Made by a program: the position numbers and the translations under genes
DNA from: Gnetum montanum
Taxonomy: Eukaryota; Streptophyta; Gnetopsida; Gnetales; Gnetaceae
Assembly: GCA_015680685.1 (NCBI GenBank)
Contig: MNCI01020373.1
Location: forward strand, 1 to 21,313
Direction of reading: 5' to 3'
DNA: 21,313 nt
In this document: piece by piece, positions 19,389 through 21,313 of the stretch
Layout of the letters: each line of letters starts with the position of its first letter
Numbering within the stretch: the first letter of the stretch is position 1
The notes under the pieces: model-generated
What the model saw: the letters and a program-made list of their open reading frames with translations, nothing else
What the model was told of the DNA's origin: nothing
Database searches by the model: none

Positions 19389-20612
19389 TGAAATTTTGTC
19401 TGGATTTGAAAATATACATTGATATGGTCGCCTTGCCTCGTATTGTTATTGCCTTTTTAGTTCTTGCGACTGCATTTTGCATTAAAATCTTACATATCTT
19501 CTCCTGTTCTGAATCATACCAAAAATTTCATTTCATTGTTAAGTGGCAAGCAAGCAATCAAGATTCATGGCATCCGCAGACGGACCACAGAAAACAAGGG
19601 AGTCCGAATAAATAAACAAACACACGGAAATCACACGAAAGGGCTACTATGGTAACCGATGGCCGAAGGGGCAAGGAAAACATTGCATTTGCATGGATTC
19701 TCCTGGCTTTGGGAGCGTCAAAGGTTCAGCCATGACTCACACATTCTGGTGTGTTTATTGTTCATTGCTGGTTTTTGCTCTTTTTCTCTTATCTCTGCTT
19801 TAAAAAGAAAAAACAAAACAAGGTCATTGTCATGGGTCATGAGTGATGAACATGATGACGGATGGATGCTTGTTCAACTTTTTTTTAAAATCTGTTTGCT
19901 TATAGAGCAACAAAGCCCACCAGCACATCACATGGACAATGTCCATATGCAAGCTCATGGTGCTCTGTTTTTACTTTCCCCTTCATCATGACTACTGCCG
20001 ATTTTCTAGCGTCTGAAAGGTTTTCGATCATTATAGGTGAGATGAGTTGCCCGGCTGTGCCTAGTTTAGTTAAGTTGTGTATTCTTATAATAGGGTCATC
20101 TTCAACGTGGCCCTACTCACAGGTAGTCCCTAGGGTGGTACTCACAGGTAGAAGACCTGATTTGTTATAAATTTGGTTGAGGCTTGAGGCTTAATTTCAT
20201 TTTTGGAAATATTGGATTGAGTAAGAAAAGGATTTCATTTTATTGCTGTCATTTTGGTTGTTGCAGAAATTATATGTTTGGCCAAATTATGGCTCCTGAA
20301 TAAGGAAATGGATTCAGTGCCCTCCATACCTTTGCAAATTTTCTTGCTTCAATTTAATGGTGATATGCAATTTTTAAGCATTAACAATATTTTGGATTTA
20401 CATTGTATTTGTTCTATGTTTTACAATGTATTTTTATGATATATAAGATTTAATTTTTTAAGAAAACTAATATATTTAAATTCTCTCAATCACGTCCCCC
20501 ACTGCGAACCCGTACCTACTTTTTATTGAGGCACAAGTACCCAAGCACGTTCAGAATCATGAATCCTCGATTCCCGGCTTCCACGAATCAGATTCTTTTG
20601 ATGCATAGCTTT
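19275..20612 (+). repeat. Inverted repeat, right arm (about 1.3 kb)
   Basis: Partner of 14064-15368 in opposite orientation, separated by a spacer of about 3.9 kb. It shares an internal frame for a hydrophobic peptide (FHFIAVILVVAEIICLA...) at about 20230-20440; the left arm has it at 14232-14480 on the minus strand. I regard that frame as possibly spurious because the right copy has a stop before it. The inner end of this arm contains the start of the 18693-19388 gene. The paired TACCTGTGAGTA repeats are present at 20109-20150. Confidence 0.85.
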
Positions 20613-20798
20613 GAATATAATTGCTAACAAAGAAGTCAGGATCATCTTGGTTGACAAATGCTGCATTAACGTTGACAAATGCGGCCGAAAGCTATCTGCA
20701 TCCCTTAACAGAACGGCTAACATATCCTTGGAAAATACTTGGTGAATATTTCCCACTGTTGAAAGAAGGTATCCCATACACACACATATTATCACTTT
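20613..20798. other. Flank outside the right arm
   Basis: Contains aagaagtcaggatcatcttggttgac (20631-20656), a direct-orientation copy of the word family at 13883 and 15667. It also has a doubled tgctgcattaacgttgacaaatg-like word. No independent gene is supported. Confidence 0.4.
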
Positions 20799-21095
20799 TT
20801 AGCCAAATAGAACAGCTTCAAGGAAAGCAGTAAGCTCCGCTATTTCTGATACTGAATCAAAATCATCAATTTCAAATAGGTCTTGGAAGGGCCGGGATAA
20901 AGCACCTAGCAAGGTGAGGCACAAGGCGTTGATTAGCAGCGCCCTTGGAGAAACCCATGGGTTTTTGCTTATTCTTTCTTTGCAGACATCATATAATAAC
21001 AGACCCAGTAACACAGCTGCCGCAGCAGTTGGACCTGGAGTACAACCCAAATTTTGGCCTCTTGGATACCTTCCCAAATCTTCCTCGCTCCCCAT
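20799..21095 (-). CDS. Unrecognised small hydrophobic protein or exon
   Basis: The ATG at 21095 opens 98 codons ending with TAA at 20799. Two hydrophobic segments (about residues 24-38, AAAAVLLGLLLY; and 50-65, LLINALCLTLLGAL) are separated by a Lys/Arg/Pro-containing turn with NPWVSP, then an acidic end (DLFEIDDFDSVSEIAEL). It looks like a two-pass membrane protein or one exon of a longer one. The frame is open upstream for 16 more codons to a TGA, with TTCAG just before, so an upstream exon is possible. Base composition is less AT-rich than the neighbouring arm. No family is recognised. Confidence 0.35.
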   Translation of the reverse strand: MGSEEDLGRYPRGQNLGCTPGPTAAAAVLLGLLLYDVCKERISKNPWVSPRALLINALCLTLLGALSRPFQDLFEIDDFDSVSEIAELTAFLEAVLFG

Positions 21096-21313
21096 CCCAT
21101 ATCTTCTTGATCGTTTTTTCTGCTGAAGTTTGCAGTCTACAGTTCAGACAGGTCTAACTCTCAGCAACTACTACCGCAGCATACTATTAGTCCATCAGCT
21201 CTTAATTTAATGGAATGGAAAACATGTTTCTTATTCAGAATGCACGGTCGTTTGCAGTATTGTTCTTCTGGGGCAGCTTAAAAAGGACTTCACAGAATCT
21301 TTAATTTACCAGA
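21096..21313. other. Window end without recognised features
   Basis: Could hold an upstream exon or intron of the 20799-21095 frame. Nothing further can be supported before the sequence ends. Confidence 0.4.

Noticed and set aside
19388-19655. Plus-strand frames with hydrophobic residues in the right arm (and their left-arm partners)
   Set aside because: The two arms differ by frame-changing indels within these frames, so coding is not conserved. The opposite-strand gene start explains the region better.
14064-20612. A DNA transposon with long terminal inverted repeats (Mutator-like or foldback)
   Set aside because: No target duplication, no shared terminal motif at the outer ends and no transposase in the spacer. 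Not fully excluded, but an inverted duplication fits better.

Overview
The window looks like nuclear DNA of a land plant, built mostly of decayed retrotransposons plus a low-copy, AT-rich region. Two Ty3/gypsy LTR retrotransposons are in the same (minus) orientation. The domain set and the tRNA-Asp-type primer site of the first are typical of the Ogre/Tat/Athila branch. There is no bacterial-style gene packing, rRNA, tRNA or CRISPR. A large-genome plant, perhaps a gymnosperm, would fit, but the species cannot be read from the sequence.

Positions 1-8542 are element 1. From right to left it has a 964-bp 5' LTR (7579-8542), a primer-binding site (7560-7577), gag, protease, reverse transcriptase/RNase H and integrase (to about 1287). 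A T-rich (minus-strand) 3' region follows; the 3' LTR lies beyond the left edge. Gag, protease and RT share one frame, broken almost only by stop codons. By hand count about 28 are TAG, mostly where Gln or Trp is expected, against about ten TAA or TGA.

Positions 8543 to about 11140, with an LTR continuing rightwards, are element 2, an older host element. It has gag, a damaged zinc knuckle and a protease cut exactly at the outer edge of element 1's LTR. Element 1 therefore jumped into element 2, and the rest of element 2's pol should lie left of the window.

Positions 12490-21313 are AT-rich. They hold a relic LINE reverse transcriptase (about 13380-13640), a LINE ORF1 fragment (about 16390-17310), short tandem and dispersed repeats, and a large inverted repeat. 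The arms (about 14064-15368 and 19275-20612, each about 1.3 kb) flank a 3.9-kb spacer. Each arm appears to carry the upstream region and first codons of a gene pointing into the spacer. The right copy opens into a plausible but unrecognised gene (18693-19388, minus); the left copy has decayed. A second unrecognised reading frame, for a small hydrophobic protein, lies at 20799-21095 (minus).

No cellular gene of known function was recognised. The most informative points are the nested insertion, the TAG-biased decay (suggesting loss of methylated CHG cytosines), three 18-bp GC-rich repeats just upstream of element 1's TATA box, and the gene-carrying inverted repeat.
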